From the NCBI GenBank assembly GCA_002451235.1, contig DKBN01000023.1:1-22288 (forward strand): 22,288 bases of DNA, read 5' to 3'. Numbering within the stretch: position 1 is the stretch's first letter; every line of letters starts with the position of its first letter. Source of the DNA: Patescibacteria group bacterium UBA6899. GTDB lineage: Bacteria; Patescibacteriota; Minisyncoccia; Phycocordibacterales; UBA6899. Below the pieces are notes generated by a model that saw only the letters and a list, made by a program, of their open reading frames with translations, was not told the origin of the DNA and made no database searches. Both the position numbers and the translations under genes were made by a program. Shown one piece after another: positions 1 through 7,076 of the stretch.

Positions 1-2458
1 CACGTTTGCGGTTCTCATGGCTGATAACGGCGCGCGTCTCGCCGATCGAGTTTGAGAGGACAGAGCCCAAAAGAACGGTACCACGAAGCGTTGTGATAGG
101 GATCTGCTTGATGGAATCTATGGTCGTCACGCTCGTGTCCTCGGGGTTCACGAATGCGGGGTTGAGATCGAGCTTCACGACAATGTCGATGTCGTTCTCT
201 TGCTTCTTGATGGTAGATGCGGTACTGCCGTTAACAGCCGCTCGCAGCGTTTGTGCGACCTGTGCTGCTGTGAGCCCGATCTCAGCCGCCTTCGCACGGT
301 CGATCGCGAGTCGGAACTCTGTCCCGTCGTCGCGAAGCGAGGTTTGAACGTCGATCGTCCCCTTGATGCTCTCCAGCAGCCGTTCCGCCTTGTCTGCGGC
401 CGCGGAGATCTTATCGAGGTCATCGCCCAAGAATTTGACCACGACCGGATCGCCGACTGGCGGGCCGTTGTTCGCTTGGAGTATGCGGATGTCGGCATCT
501 TTGACGACCGCCAGGCGCCCTCGCAGGTCCTCGACGATGTCGCTTGATGACTTGCCGCTGCGCTCATCGCTTGAGAGCAGGTTCACGGTGATGTTGGCGA
601 GCTTCGTTCCGGACGATGGGCCGTTGTTCCCAAATGAGGAGCTGCCGCCGACGGTCGTCACGAACGATTCGGCGAGCGGATAATCGTAGAGGATCTCCTC
701 AACTTCGCGGGTCGCGAGGTCGGTATTCGCGAGCGTGTTCCCCTGTGGTTTTTCCACTTCAATATATACGAAATCCTGGTCGCCTTGCGGGAAAAAGATC
801 ACTTTCACGAGGCCGGCGATCGGGAGTACGACCGCAACAATGAACGCCGCGATCATCGAGCGGATGAATATCTTCTGCGCGCGATCGCTATCGAGCATGC
901 GGCCGAGGAACGCGCGATACCACATCTGCGCGCGATGAGTATACTCCTCCTGGAGCGCTTCGAAGCGGTTCTCACTCCGCTTCAGGCTCATGATCGCGAT
1001 AAGGGGGACCATCCCGAGGGCGACGAAAATGGAAGCGATCAGAACGAAGATAATGGTGAAGGGAATGGAAGCGATGAACTTCCCGGTGATGCCGGAGATG
1101 AAGAAGAGCGGGATAAACACTGCGACGGTGGTCATCGTTCCGGCGATCAGGGGCCAGGCGTATTCTTTGATCGAAGCAAGTGCTGCCTGGTACGCGTCGC
1201 CGTATTTACGGTAACGGGTGTGGATCGCTTCCACAACGACAATGCCGGAGTCGACCAAGATGCCGACAGCGAGGATCAAAGAGAAGAGCGAGACGAAATT
1301 GATGGTGTTTCCGGAGAGATCAAGGCCGATAAAGGCGATCACGAACGAAAGAGGGACGGAAAGTCCTGCGACGATCGACTCCCTCCAGCCGATGGTGAGA
1401 AAAAGAACGAGCATGACGAGGCCGACGGTTTCGAAGCCGACTCGCGTTAGCTCGGTCAAGTCCTTTTTCACGAGCCTGCCACGGTCGAAGGAGATGACGA
1501 TATCGGCGCCTGAGAGTGTGGATTTCTGAAGCCCCGCGATCCGCGCCTTGACGTCGTTCGCGATCGCGGTCACGTCGCCGCCCGATTTCTTATAGACGTT
1601 CAGAGTGAGCGCCTGAGAGGCAGGAGCTCCTCCGACGGAAGCACGAGAGAAAGTCAAGGGTTTTTCGAGCCCATCGACGACGTCTGCGATATCGCGCAAA
1701 TACAAAGGAACTCCGTTTGTGTTGGGGATGGGAATGTTCGCGACATCTTTCGGGTCGTCGATGGAACCTTCGAATTTGATCGGATAATCGATATCGGAAA
1801 CGGTGATGTTCCCGATGGGGAACGACGCGTTCGCCGCGGTGATGGCATTCATCACGTCGGAAACGTTCAGTCCATACTGCTCGAGCGCGGAACGGCGAAT
1901 GACGACCTGGGCCTCACGTTTGCGCGTTCCGGAAACGTCCACCTTCGAAACGCCCCTTACTTTCTTGATCTCGTCCTTGAGGTAATCGCCGAGATCTGTG
2001 AGGCCGCGTGGCGAGAGATCCTCCGAAATGGAGATGATGAGGATCGGCCGATCAGCGAAATTGACCTCCATGACCTGCGGCTCGTTTGCTTCCTTAGGAA
2101 ACTCGACCTTGGCGCGATCGACTGCGTCGCGGAGCTTCTGCATCGATTTGTCGAGGTTCGCGCTCGCGAGGAACTGCGCCGAAACGATGGAGACGCCTTC
2201 ACGGGACGATGAGGTGACCTTATCGATGTTCTCGATGTTCGCGATCTCGTCCTCGAGCTTGTTGGTGATGAGCTTCTCGACGTCTGAGGCAGATGCGCCT
2301 GGGAGCGTTGCGATGACGTTGCCGACCGGGATGATCACTTCCGGTGCGGATTCCTTCGGGATCGTGGCGAGCGAATATATGCCCGCTACTGTGAGGGCGA
2401 TCATCATGAGGATCGTGAATGATCGCTTGCGAAGGAAGAAGTTCCAGAGCCAGTGCAT
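1..2458 (-). CDS. RND-family efflux transporter (AcrB/HAE1-like), partial at the left window edge
   Basis: An uninterrupted reading frame of 819 codons begins at the ATG at 2456-2458 and is still open at base 1, so the last ~200+ residues lie outside the window. I see one TM helix at residues 13-32, a porter-like extracytoplasmic region at about 33-335, a TM bundle at about 340-490, another TM at about 531-552, and the start of the second porter half up to 819. This is the RND duplicated topology. In TM4 the proton-relay motif reads GILVDSGIVVVE: D403 is kept, but the second Asp of the usual VDD pair is S404. The start lies 7 nt after the adaptor stop, so the two are co-transcribed. Family knowledge: a proton-driven exporter working with a periplasmic adaptor. 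The substrate cannot be inferred. The family call is secure; the exact subfamily is not. Confidence 0.93.
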   Translation of the reverse strand, partial: MHWLWNFFLRKRSFTILMMIALTVAGIYSLATIPKESAPEVIIPVGNVIATLPGASASDVEKLITNKLEDEIANIENIDKVTSSSREGVSIVSAQFLASANLDKSMQKLRDAVDRAKVEFPKEANEPQVMEVNFADRPILIISISEDLSPRGLTDLGDYLKDEIKKVRGVSKVDVSGTRKREAQVVIRRSALEQYGLNVSDVMNAITAANASFPIGNITVSDIDYPIKFEGSIDDPKDVANIPIPNTNGVPLYLRDIADVVDGLEKPLTFSRASVGGAPASQALTLNVYKKSGGDVTAIANDVKARIAGLQKSTLSGADIVISFDRGRLVKKDLTELTRVGFETVGLVMLVLFLTIGWRESIVAGLSVPLSFVIAFIGLDLSGNTINFVSLFSLILAVGILVDSGIVVVEAIHTRYRKYGDAYQAALASIKEYAWPLIAGTMTTVAVFIPLFFISGITGKFIASIPFTIIFVLIASIFVALGMVPLIAIMSLKRSENRFEALQEEYTHRAQMWYRAFLGRMLDSDRAQKIFIRSMIAAFIVAVVLPIAGLVKVIFFPQGDQDFVYIEVEKPQGNTLANTDLATREVEEILYDYPLAESFVTTVGGSSSFGNNGPSSGTKLANITVNLLSSDERSGKSSSDIVEDLRGRLAVVKDADIRILQANNGPPVGDPVVVKFLGDDLDKISAAADKAERLLESIKGTIDVQTSLRDDGTEFRLAIDRAKAAEIGLTAAQVAQTLRAAVNGSTASTIKKQENDIDIVVKLDLNPAFVNPEDTSVTTIDSIKQIPITTLRGTVLLGSVLSNSIGETRAVISHENRKR

Positions 2459-2465
2459 ATACCAT

Positions 2466-4058
2466 CTATTGCTTCACACCGATCACCATGCCATCCTTTA
2501 GGCCGCGAGCATCGATGATGATCTCCATGTCTAAGGTCACACCGTTCGTGATCGAGACGCGGTCTCCCTGAAGCGCGCCCAACACGATCTCGTGCGCCCT
2601 GGCAGTCGACGACGCGTCGACGGTGAATACGTACGATCCTTGAGGGGTGAGTTTGATCGTAGAGAGCGGCAGAGAGATCGGTCCTGCGACCGCACGCTGC
2701 TGCTTTGAGCTACGCGCGATATCGAGCGCGACCGTTTGGCCGTTGACGAGCCCCTTGCCGGATACGATGCCGATCTTCACCTCGATCTTCTTCGTACGCG
2801 GATCGATCGCTGGGGCGATCCTTGTGACCACGCCCTTCGCGCCGCCTTCGATATTGACAGTATCGCCAAGCGCGAATTCATGCACATCGTTCTCTGTCAC
2901 GTAGGCAACGATCTCCAGCGCGCCGTTGTTCGAGACAATGGCGACGGGGGAGAACGGCGAAACGAAATCTCCCGTATCGACGGAAAGGGAATTGATGGTC
3001 CCGGAGATCGGACTTCGGATGATGGTCTTATCGAGGCGCACCCGCGCGCCCTCGAGAGCGCCAAACACCGATTTCACCTGTGCGTCCGCGGCCGCTGCGT
3101 CAGGGTCGTCGCCGGCATTCTTCTCAGCGATCGCCGTGGCGGCAGTCGCTGCCTGAAGAGCGTTACGGCTGCCGGTGATCGAGGCGAGCGCGCCATTCAC
3201 GCTTTGCCTTGCAATGCTGGTCACGGTCTTCCAACTGTCTATCTGGGTGTTCGTGATGCGCGCGTCAGGAATAGCGCGGGAAAGGGCAAGCGAGAGATCG
3301 TCGAGATATTTCGCCGCCTGCCTTGTCTCGGCTTCGACGGCGGTAAGTTCGGTGGAAAGATCCGAGGACGTTGTCAGCGAGGCATTATGGGATTCACGCG
3401 TGACGAGCATATCCTCGAGCGCGATACGCTCCTGCTCGAGGTCTATCACGAGCTTCGAATCGGAGACGCTGAAGATCAGGCGCGGGTCCCTCGCTTGCGG
3501 GTTCGACCACATCACGTCGGTCTTCTGGCGGATCGCGTCGTCGAGTGAGGTATACACGGAATTGATCGTGTTGAGGGCCGATGTGCGTGCCTCAGAAAGA
3601 GTGTTCCCAGCAGAGCCACGGCTGATCCCTGCGATATCCCGTGCCGCTAGTGCTGCCTGATATGCGCCTTCTGCGGAGAGGACAGCTGCGCGTTCCCCAG
3701 AATTCTCGAATTCCGCGATGATCGAGCCGGCTGGTACATAATCTCCAAGTTTTCGATAGACGCGGATCTTGCCGGAGGATTCCGAAAGGATCGTCGCTTC
3801 CGAGACCGAAGAGACCTTGCCGACCAGGGAGAGTGGAGCAGCGTCGCCCGAAAGATCGGAAACGGAAGCAAGTTCGACTTGGCGCACCCTATCGGGGGCA
3901 GTGGCTTCCTCCGGCTTTGTCCCGATATGCATGCCGATCGCGATCAGGACCGCAACGCTGATCACGCTGACGACGGCCTGCTGGATTCGCGAGAGGCGGC
4001 CCCACCGCGTCCGAAGTCCGGCGAACAAGTTCCGAAATACCGAGGTGATCCGATCCAT
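2466..4058 (-). CDS. efflux RND transporter periplasmic adaptor subunit (HlyD/MFP family)
   Basis: The 530-residue protein has an N-terminal anchor helix (about 27-45), then a first lipoyl half-motif (about 80-120, with SGKIRVYRKLGDYVPAG), a long helical insertion (about 121-340), a second lipoyl half (about 345-376, SPISGTINSLSVDTGDFVSP), beta-barrel sequence (about 380-455) and a membrane-proximal domain to the end. This order is diagnostic of membrane-fusion proteins that bridge an inner-membrane pump to an exit path. The ~220-residue helical part is much longer than a simple two-helix hairpin and contains alanine-rich stretches. The gene sits 10 nt after the MarR gene and 7 nt before the RND gene, completing a regulator-adaptor-pump operon. 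No outer-membrane TolC-type channel is visible, as expected if the cell lacks a classical outer membrane. Confidence 0.93.
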   Translation of the reverse strand: MDRITSVFRNLFAGLRTRWGRLSRIQQAVVSVISVAVLIAIGMHIGTKPEEATAPDRVRQVELASVSDLSGDAAPLSLVGKVSSVSEATILSESSGKIRVYRKLGDYVPAGSIIAEFENSGERAAVLSAEGAYQAALAARDIAGISRGSAGNTLSEARTSALNTINSVYTSLDDAIRQKTDVMWSNPQARDPRLIFSVSDSKLVIDLEQERIALEDMLVTRESHNASLTTSSDLSTELTAVEAETRQAAKYLDDLSLALSRAIPDARITNTQIDSWKTVTSIARQSVNGALASITGSRNALQAATAATAIAEKNAGDDPDAAAADAQVKSVFGALEGARVRLDKTIIRSPISGTINSLSVDTGDFVSPFSPVAIVSNNGALEIVAYVTENDVHEFALGDTVNIEGGAKGVVTRIAPAIDPRTKKIEVKIGIVSGKGLVNGQTVALDIARSSKQQRAVAGPISLPLSTIKLTPQGSYVFTVDASSTARAHEIVLGALQGDRVSITNGVTLDMEIIIDARGLKDGMVIGVKQ

Positions 4059-4068
4059 AGGGAAATGA

Positions 4069-4509
4069 TTATTTGGAATATAATGCTGATAATAGACTCT
4101 GCATTGTCGTCATCATCTGTTGTCGGTCACGCTCATTGATCTCGGAAATGATCCGATCGATCTCGTCGTCGATCGCCTTGCGCGAGCGCTCCATCTCCCG
4201 TCTGCCTTTCGGAGTAAGAGCAAGAAGAAATTCACGATGGCTCTTCGGATTCGTGCGTTTCGTCACTAGGCCGCATCGAAGCAGTGCTCGCACGTGGCGC
4301 GAGACGGTTGCCTCGGTGATGAATAAGTTCTCCGCGATGCTGCACTGAGACGCCTTGTCCCTGCAGCAAAGAGACATGAGAACAAGGAACTGCGAAAAGG
4401 AGACGAGGCCAGCCTCCGATAGCTTCTCAGCCAAGCGCTTTTCGATGAGAAAATGGGCCTGATGAAGCCCGAAAAAGAAACTTTTCGGCCAGTCCGCTAT
4501 CCCGGTCAT
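4069..4509 (-). CDS. MarR-family transcriptional regulator
   Basis: The 146-residue protein has the MarR pattern: an N-terminal dimerisation helix (about 10-33), a winged helix-turn-helix at about 52-100 with recognition-helix sequence TEATVSRHVRALLRCGLVTK, a wing rich in basic residues (KRTNPKSHREFLLALTPKG), and a C-terminal helix with a long heptad-like stretch (about 103-143). It contains four cysteines (48, 49, 56, 79), two adjacent, which might allow redox or metal sensing; that is inference only. As first gene of the efflux operon it probably represses itself together with the adaptor and RND genes until a ligand is present, the standard MarR arrangement. The ATG at 4507-4509 is the only start consistent with the domain. 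Confidence 0.92.
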   Translation of the reverse strand: MTGIADWPKSFFFGLHQAHFLIEKRLAEKLSEAGLVSFSQFLVLMSLCCRDKASQCSIAENLFITEATVSRHVRALLRCGLVTKRTNPKSHREFLLALTPKGRREMERSRKAIDDEIDRIISEINERDRQQMMTTMQSLLSALYSK

Positions 4510-4518
4510 ACGCGCGGA

Positions 4519-4560
4519 AGCTTAGCATGGTAAGGGTTTTGGCGCAATCAGTGCGTTGCG
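4519..4560 (-). promoter_or_regulatory. candidate promoter and operator of the MarR-efflux operon
   Basis: On the minus strand TTGCGC (4542-4547) is followed after 17 bp by TAAGCT (4519-4524), which is preceded by TGC as in an extended -10. The -10 ends 9 nt before the MarR ATG. An inverted repeat CGCAA (4543-4547) / TTGCG (4556-4560) with an 8-nt spacer overlaps the -35, a sensible place for MarR to bind. Both hexamers are weak matches, so this is tentative. Confidence 0.3.
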
Positions 4561-4677
4561 GGACACGGATATCCACCTACTGGCGGATTCCTATGCTCGA
4601 ACCGTCGTTCTCCGCAATGTTCAACCACACTCACTGATCGCTAGTGCGAGAGGAAAATGAAAATTGCCGCACTCGTA

Positions 4678-6102
4678 TTACATTCGAGAGATCTCCTGTC
4701 CCCCCGGCGTGTCTTTAACTTCGTAGCCAAGTTTTTTGATCTCATCACGGAGGCGGTCGCTATCGGCGAAGTTCTTTGCCTTTCTCGCTTGCTCTCTATG
4801 TGCTAAAAGAGCCTTCACTTCGTCCGGAAGAGAAATATAAAGTATTTCGGGCATAGGAACTTCATGCAGTTTCAAGCCAAGTACTTGATCGAACTTTAGC
4901 GCGGTTGCACGTTTATCTTCCCCCGAAATCTGTGTGTCATCCACCAGCTCATCGAGGAGTGATACGACTCTCGGAGTATTAAGATCATCGTTGATGTACT
5001 GATAAAATCTATCTTCGTAAACCTTGATCGTCCTTCCAGCTTTTGCCCCCCAAGAGCCGATCTTTGAATGCAAGCGAAGGAGCCTTGATCTCGTGGCTTC
5101 CAATGCTTCCCACGTGAAATTCACCGTCGTGCGGTAGTTTGCGGTAAGGAGCCAGTAGCGGAAGGCGAGGGGAGAAATATCCTTAGCGATCAGGTCGAAA
5201 AGTCGGTAAGTGTTCCCGAGAGATTTGGACATCTTCTCGCCGTTCACAGTCATGTGGGCGGAGTGCATCCAGTAGCGGGCTAGGGGAAGGTCATAGGCCG
5301 CCTCGCTCTGCGCGATCTCGTTCGTGTGGTGGACGGGGATATGGTCAATGCCGCCAGTATGGATGTCGAACGGCTGGCCCAAGTATTTCCTCGACATCGC
5401 GGAGCACTCGATATGCCAGCCAGGGAAACCTCTTCCTGAGACACCGAGCGGATTGTCCCACTCTTGTTCTCGTTTCTGGCCGTCCTTGGGAGAGAATTTC
5501 CACAGAGCGAAATCAGTGATGTTCTTCTTCTCTCCGAGGCCGACACGTGCGCCGCCCTGGAGCCCCGCGATATCAAGGCGAGCAAATTCTGCATAGCGAG
5601 GAAATTTCGCGGTATCGAAATAGATGCCATCCGATGTCGTATACGCGTATCCTTTCTTGGCAATAACCTCGACGAGCTCCTTCTGTTCTTCGATGTGATG
5701 CGTCGCGCGAGGGAAGTGTGCCTCGTTGCCGCGCTCTGCCGCCGCCTCGATATTGAGTGCCGCAAGGTCCTCATAGAACGCGTTCGAATAGGTTGCGATG
5801 ATCTCTTCGGCGCTTTTCCCTTCGCGTTTTCGTGCGACCTCCATCTTATCTTCGCCCTCATCGGCATCGGAGACGAGGTGTCCGACATCGGTGATGTTGA
5901 TCACTTGCTTGACGGCATATCCGCTCGCTTCAAGTGTGCGTCTGAGGACATCCGCGAACACATACGCGCGGAGGTTTCCGATATGCGCGTAGTTATAGAC
6001 GGTCGGGCCGCAGTTATACATCGTGACCATTTTTCCGGACGGGTCCAAAGGAACGAAGTCCTCGAGTACGCGGTTCTTCGTGTTGTAGAGCTTCAGAGCC
6101 AT
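4678..6102 (-). CDS. cysS: cysteinyl-tRNA synthetase
   Basis: Charges tRNA-Cys with cysteine (class I synthetase). With the start at 6102 the protein is 474 residues and begins MALKLYNTKNR, as CysRS proteins do. A longer frame upstream (to 6225) is antisense-like sequence inside the CorA gene and is not used. The HIGH motif is HIGN at 40-43 and the KMSKS motif is intact at 290-294. The four zinc ligands known from E. coli CysRS are matched with the right spacing: C31, C233, H258 and E262. The C-terminal helical anticodon-binding part is present. The ATG lies inside the end of the CorA-family gene (10-nt overlap), so translation is probably coupled. Confidence 0.97.
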   Translation of the reverse strand: MALKLYNTKNRVLEDFVPLDPSGKMVTMYNCGPTVYNYAHIGNLRAYVFADVLRRTLEASGYAVKQVINITDVGHLVSDADEGEDKMEVARKREGKSAEEIIATYSNAFYEDLAALNIEAAAERGNEAHFPRATHHIEEQKELVEVIAKKGYAYTTSDGIYFDTAKFPRYAEFARLDIAGLQGGARVGLGEKKNITDFALWKFSPKDGQKREQEWDNPLGVSGRGFPGWHIECSAMSRKYLGQPFDIHTGGIDHIPVHHTNEIAQSEAAYDLPLARYWMHSAHMTVNGEKMSKSLGNTYRLFDLIAKDISPLAFRYWLLTANYRTTVNFTWEALEATRSRLLRLHSKIGSWGAKAGRTIKVYEDRFYQYINDDLNTPRVVSLLDELVDDTQISGEDKRATALKFDQVLGLKLHEVPMPEILYISLPDEVKALLAHREQARKAKNFADSDRLRDEIKKLGYEVKDTPGGQEISRM

Positions 6103-7007
6103 TTCTTTGCGCGCAGGATGAGGAACGTCAGAAGGGAGGAGACGCCCATAAAGCCGAGGAGGATCCAGAAATCGTTCGCGTCTCCCACGATAGGCATATT
6201 CCTGGCGTCGATGGAGAAGACCCATGCAAGGAAGGACGCAGGGAAAGCGACGACCGAGATCGCGGTCAAACTACGCATCACTTCATTGGTCTTCGCAGAG
6301 AGCAGGGAATTGTTCGTTGTGCGCAGGTCTTCGAGGATATCGCGCTCTTCCTCGACGCCGCGGTTCACTTTGTGGTATTCGCCCAAAATATTGTCAATAT
6401 AGTGCCCGAACTCCGCACCAAAGAACTCTTTGCTCGCGACGCGCAGGGAGTCGAGGACGCGTTCGTGCCAATAGAGGGCGCGGTGGATGGCGATAAGATC
6501 GCGGTTGATGAGCGAGAGTTCCTCGACCATCTTACGCTCCTCACCCTTGAAGACGCGTTCCTCCGCGCTTTGCAGTAGATCGCCGATCGCGGAGAGTTCG
6601 TGGTGTACGGAAGCATAGATCTTCCGGAGCATGTAGAAAAAGAGGAAACCGGCATGGTCGCCGATGTTCGAGTGGTCGAGGATGGAATTCACCTCGAAGA
6701 CCTTGGAGAATTTGTGCATCGGATCGATCGCGTCATAGTGGACGGTGAGGAGGAATTTTCTCCCGATCACAAAGTCGACCTCCTGGATGTTTCCGCCCGA
6801 ATGGCTGTGGCGAATGGCGGGAAAATGGAGGATGCAGTAGATGAAGTTCTCGTAATGATCGACCTTAGATCGTACCGAAGGCGAAAGAAGCTCGTCGGCG
6901 ACGATGGGATGGATGTCGAACTCGGCCATAAGCTGCCGGATCTCCTCATGTGACGGGGTCTCAGCGTCTACCCACAGAAGATCCTTATAGTTGTAGCGCG
7001 AGATCAT
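6093..7007 (-). CDS. CorA-family divalent cation transporter, divergent (no GMN motif)
   Basis: The 304-residue protein has the CorA plan: a soluble alpha/beta N-terminal domain (about 1-130), a long helical stalk (about 130-245, with E/K-rich coiled segments and INRDLIAIHRALYWHERVLD), then two C-terminal TM helices (about 247-264 and 279-299) and a basic tail (RAKKWL). CorA channels carry a YGMN signature after TM1. Here the aligned residues are FSID (264-267), followed by the usual NMP (270-272). The selectivity-filter motif is therefore missing, and Mg2+ specificity should not be assumed; Zn2+/other transport (as in ZntB relatives) or a non-transport role is possible. The gene is first in a two-gene unit with cysS. 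Confidence 0.88.
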   Translation of the reverse strand: MISRYNYKDLLWVDAETPSHEEIRQLMAEFDIHPIVADELLSPSVRSKVDHYENFIYCILHFPAIRHSHSGGNIQEVDFVIGRKFLLTVHYDAIDPMHKFSKVFEVNSILDHSNIGDHAGFLFFYMLRKIYASVHHELSAIGDLLQSAEERVFKGEERKMVEELSLINRDLIAIHRALYWHERVLDSLRVASKEFFGAEFGHYIDNILGEYHKVNRGVEEERDILEDLRTTNNSLLSAKTNEVMRSLTAISVVAFPASFLAWVFSIDARNMPIVGDANDFWILLGFMGVSSLLTFLILRAKKWL

Positions 7008-7019
7008 AGGTCAGGTTCC

Positions 7020-7048
7020 ATTATACGGCGGGCTTTTTTGTTTGACCA
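7020..7048 (-). promoter_or_regulatory. promoter of the CorA-cysS unit
   Basis: On the minus strand a perfect TATAAT (7020-7025) is preceded, after a 17-bp spacer, by TGGTCA (7043-7048; 4 of 6 to TTGACA). The -10 ends 12 nt before the CorA ATG, so the leader would be only about 6 nt and carries no Shine-Dalgarno. The -35 shares five bases with the opposing protease promoter. Confidence 0.65.
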
Positions 7049-7070
7049 TGCACATTGCGTTTGCGATAAT
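7042..7070 (+). promoter_or_regulatory. promoter of the S41 protease gene
   Basis: TTGACC (7042-7047) and GATAAT (7065-7070) are separated by exactly 17 bp, each matching 5 of 6 consensus bases. The expected transcription start, about 7 nt after the -10, falls on the ATG at 7077, so the mRNA is probably leaderless. This also argues against the upstream in-frame ATG at 7038, which lies 5' of the -35. Confidence 0.7.
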
Positions 7071-7076
7071 GTGCTG

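Noticed and set aside
785..1450. A 221-codon plus-strand frame rich in Asp, Glu and Arg
   Set aside because: It is a shadow frame of the RND transporter on the other strand; its composition is that of a complement of codons, and the RND frame is conserved in motif.
2736..3548. A 270-codon plus-strand frame
   Set aside because: Antisense to the adaptor gene, which has clear lipoyl and barrel motifs.
4630..4650. Imperfect palindrome after cysS as a terminator
   Set aside because: Only a 4-bp core pairs well and there is no T-tract on the minus strand.
5464..6402. A 312-codon plus-strand frame
   Set aside because: Antisense to cysS and the CorA-family gene, both with intact motifs; no recognisable domain.
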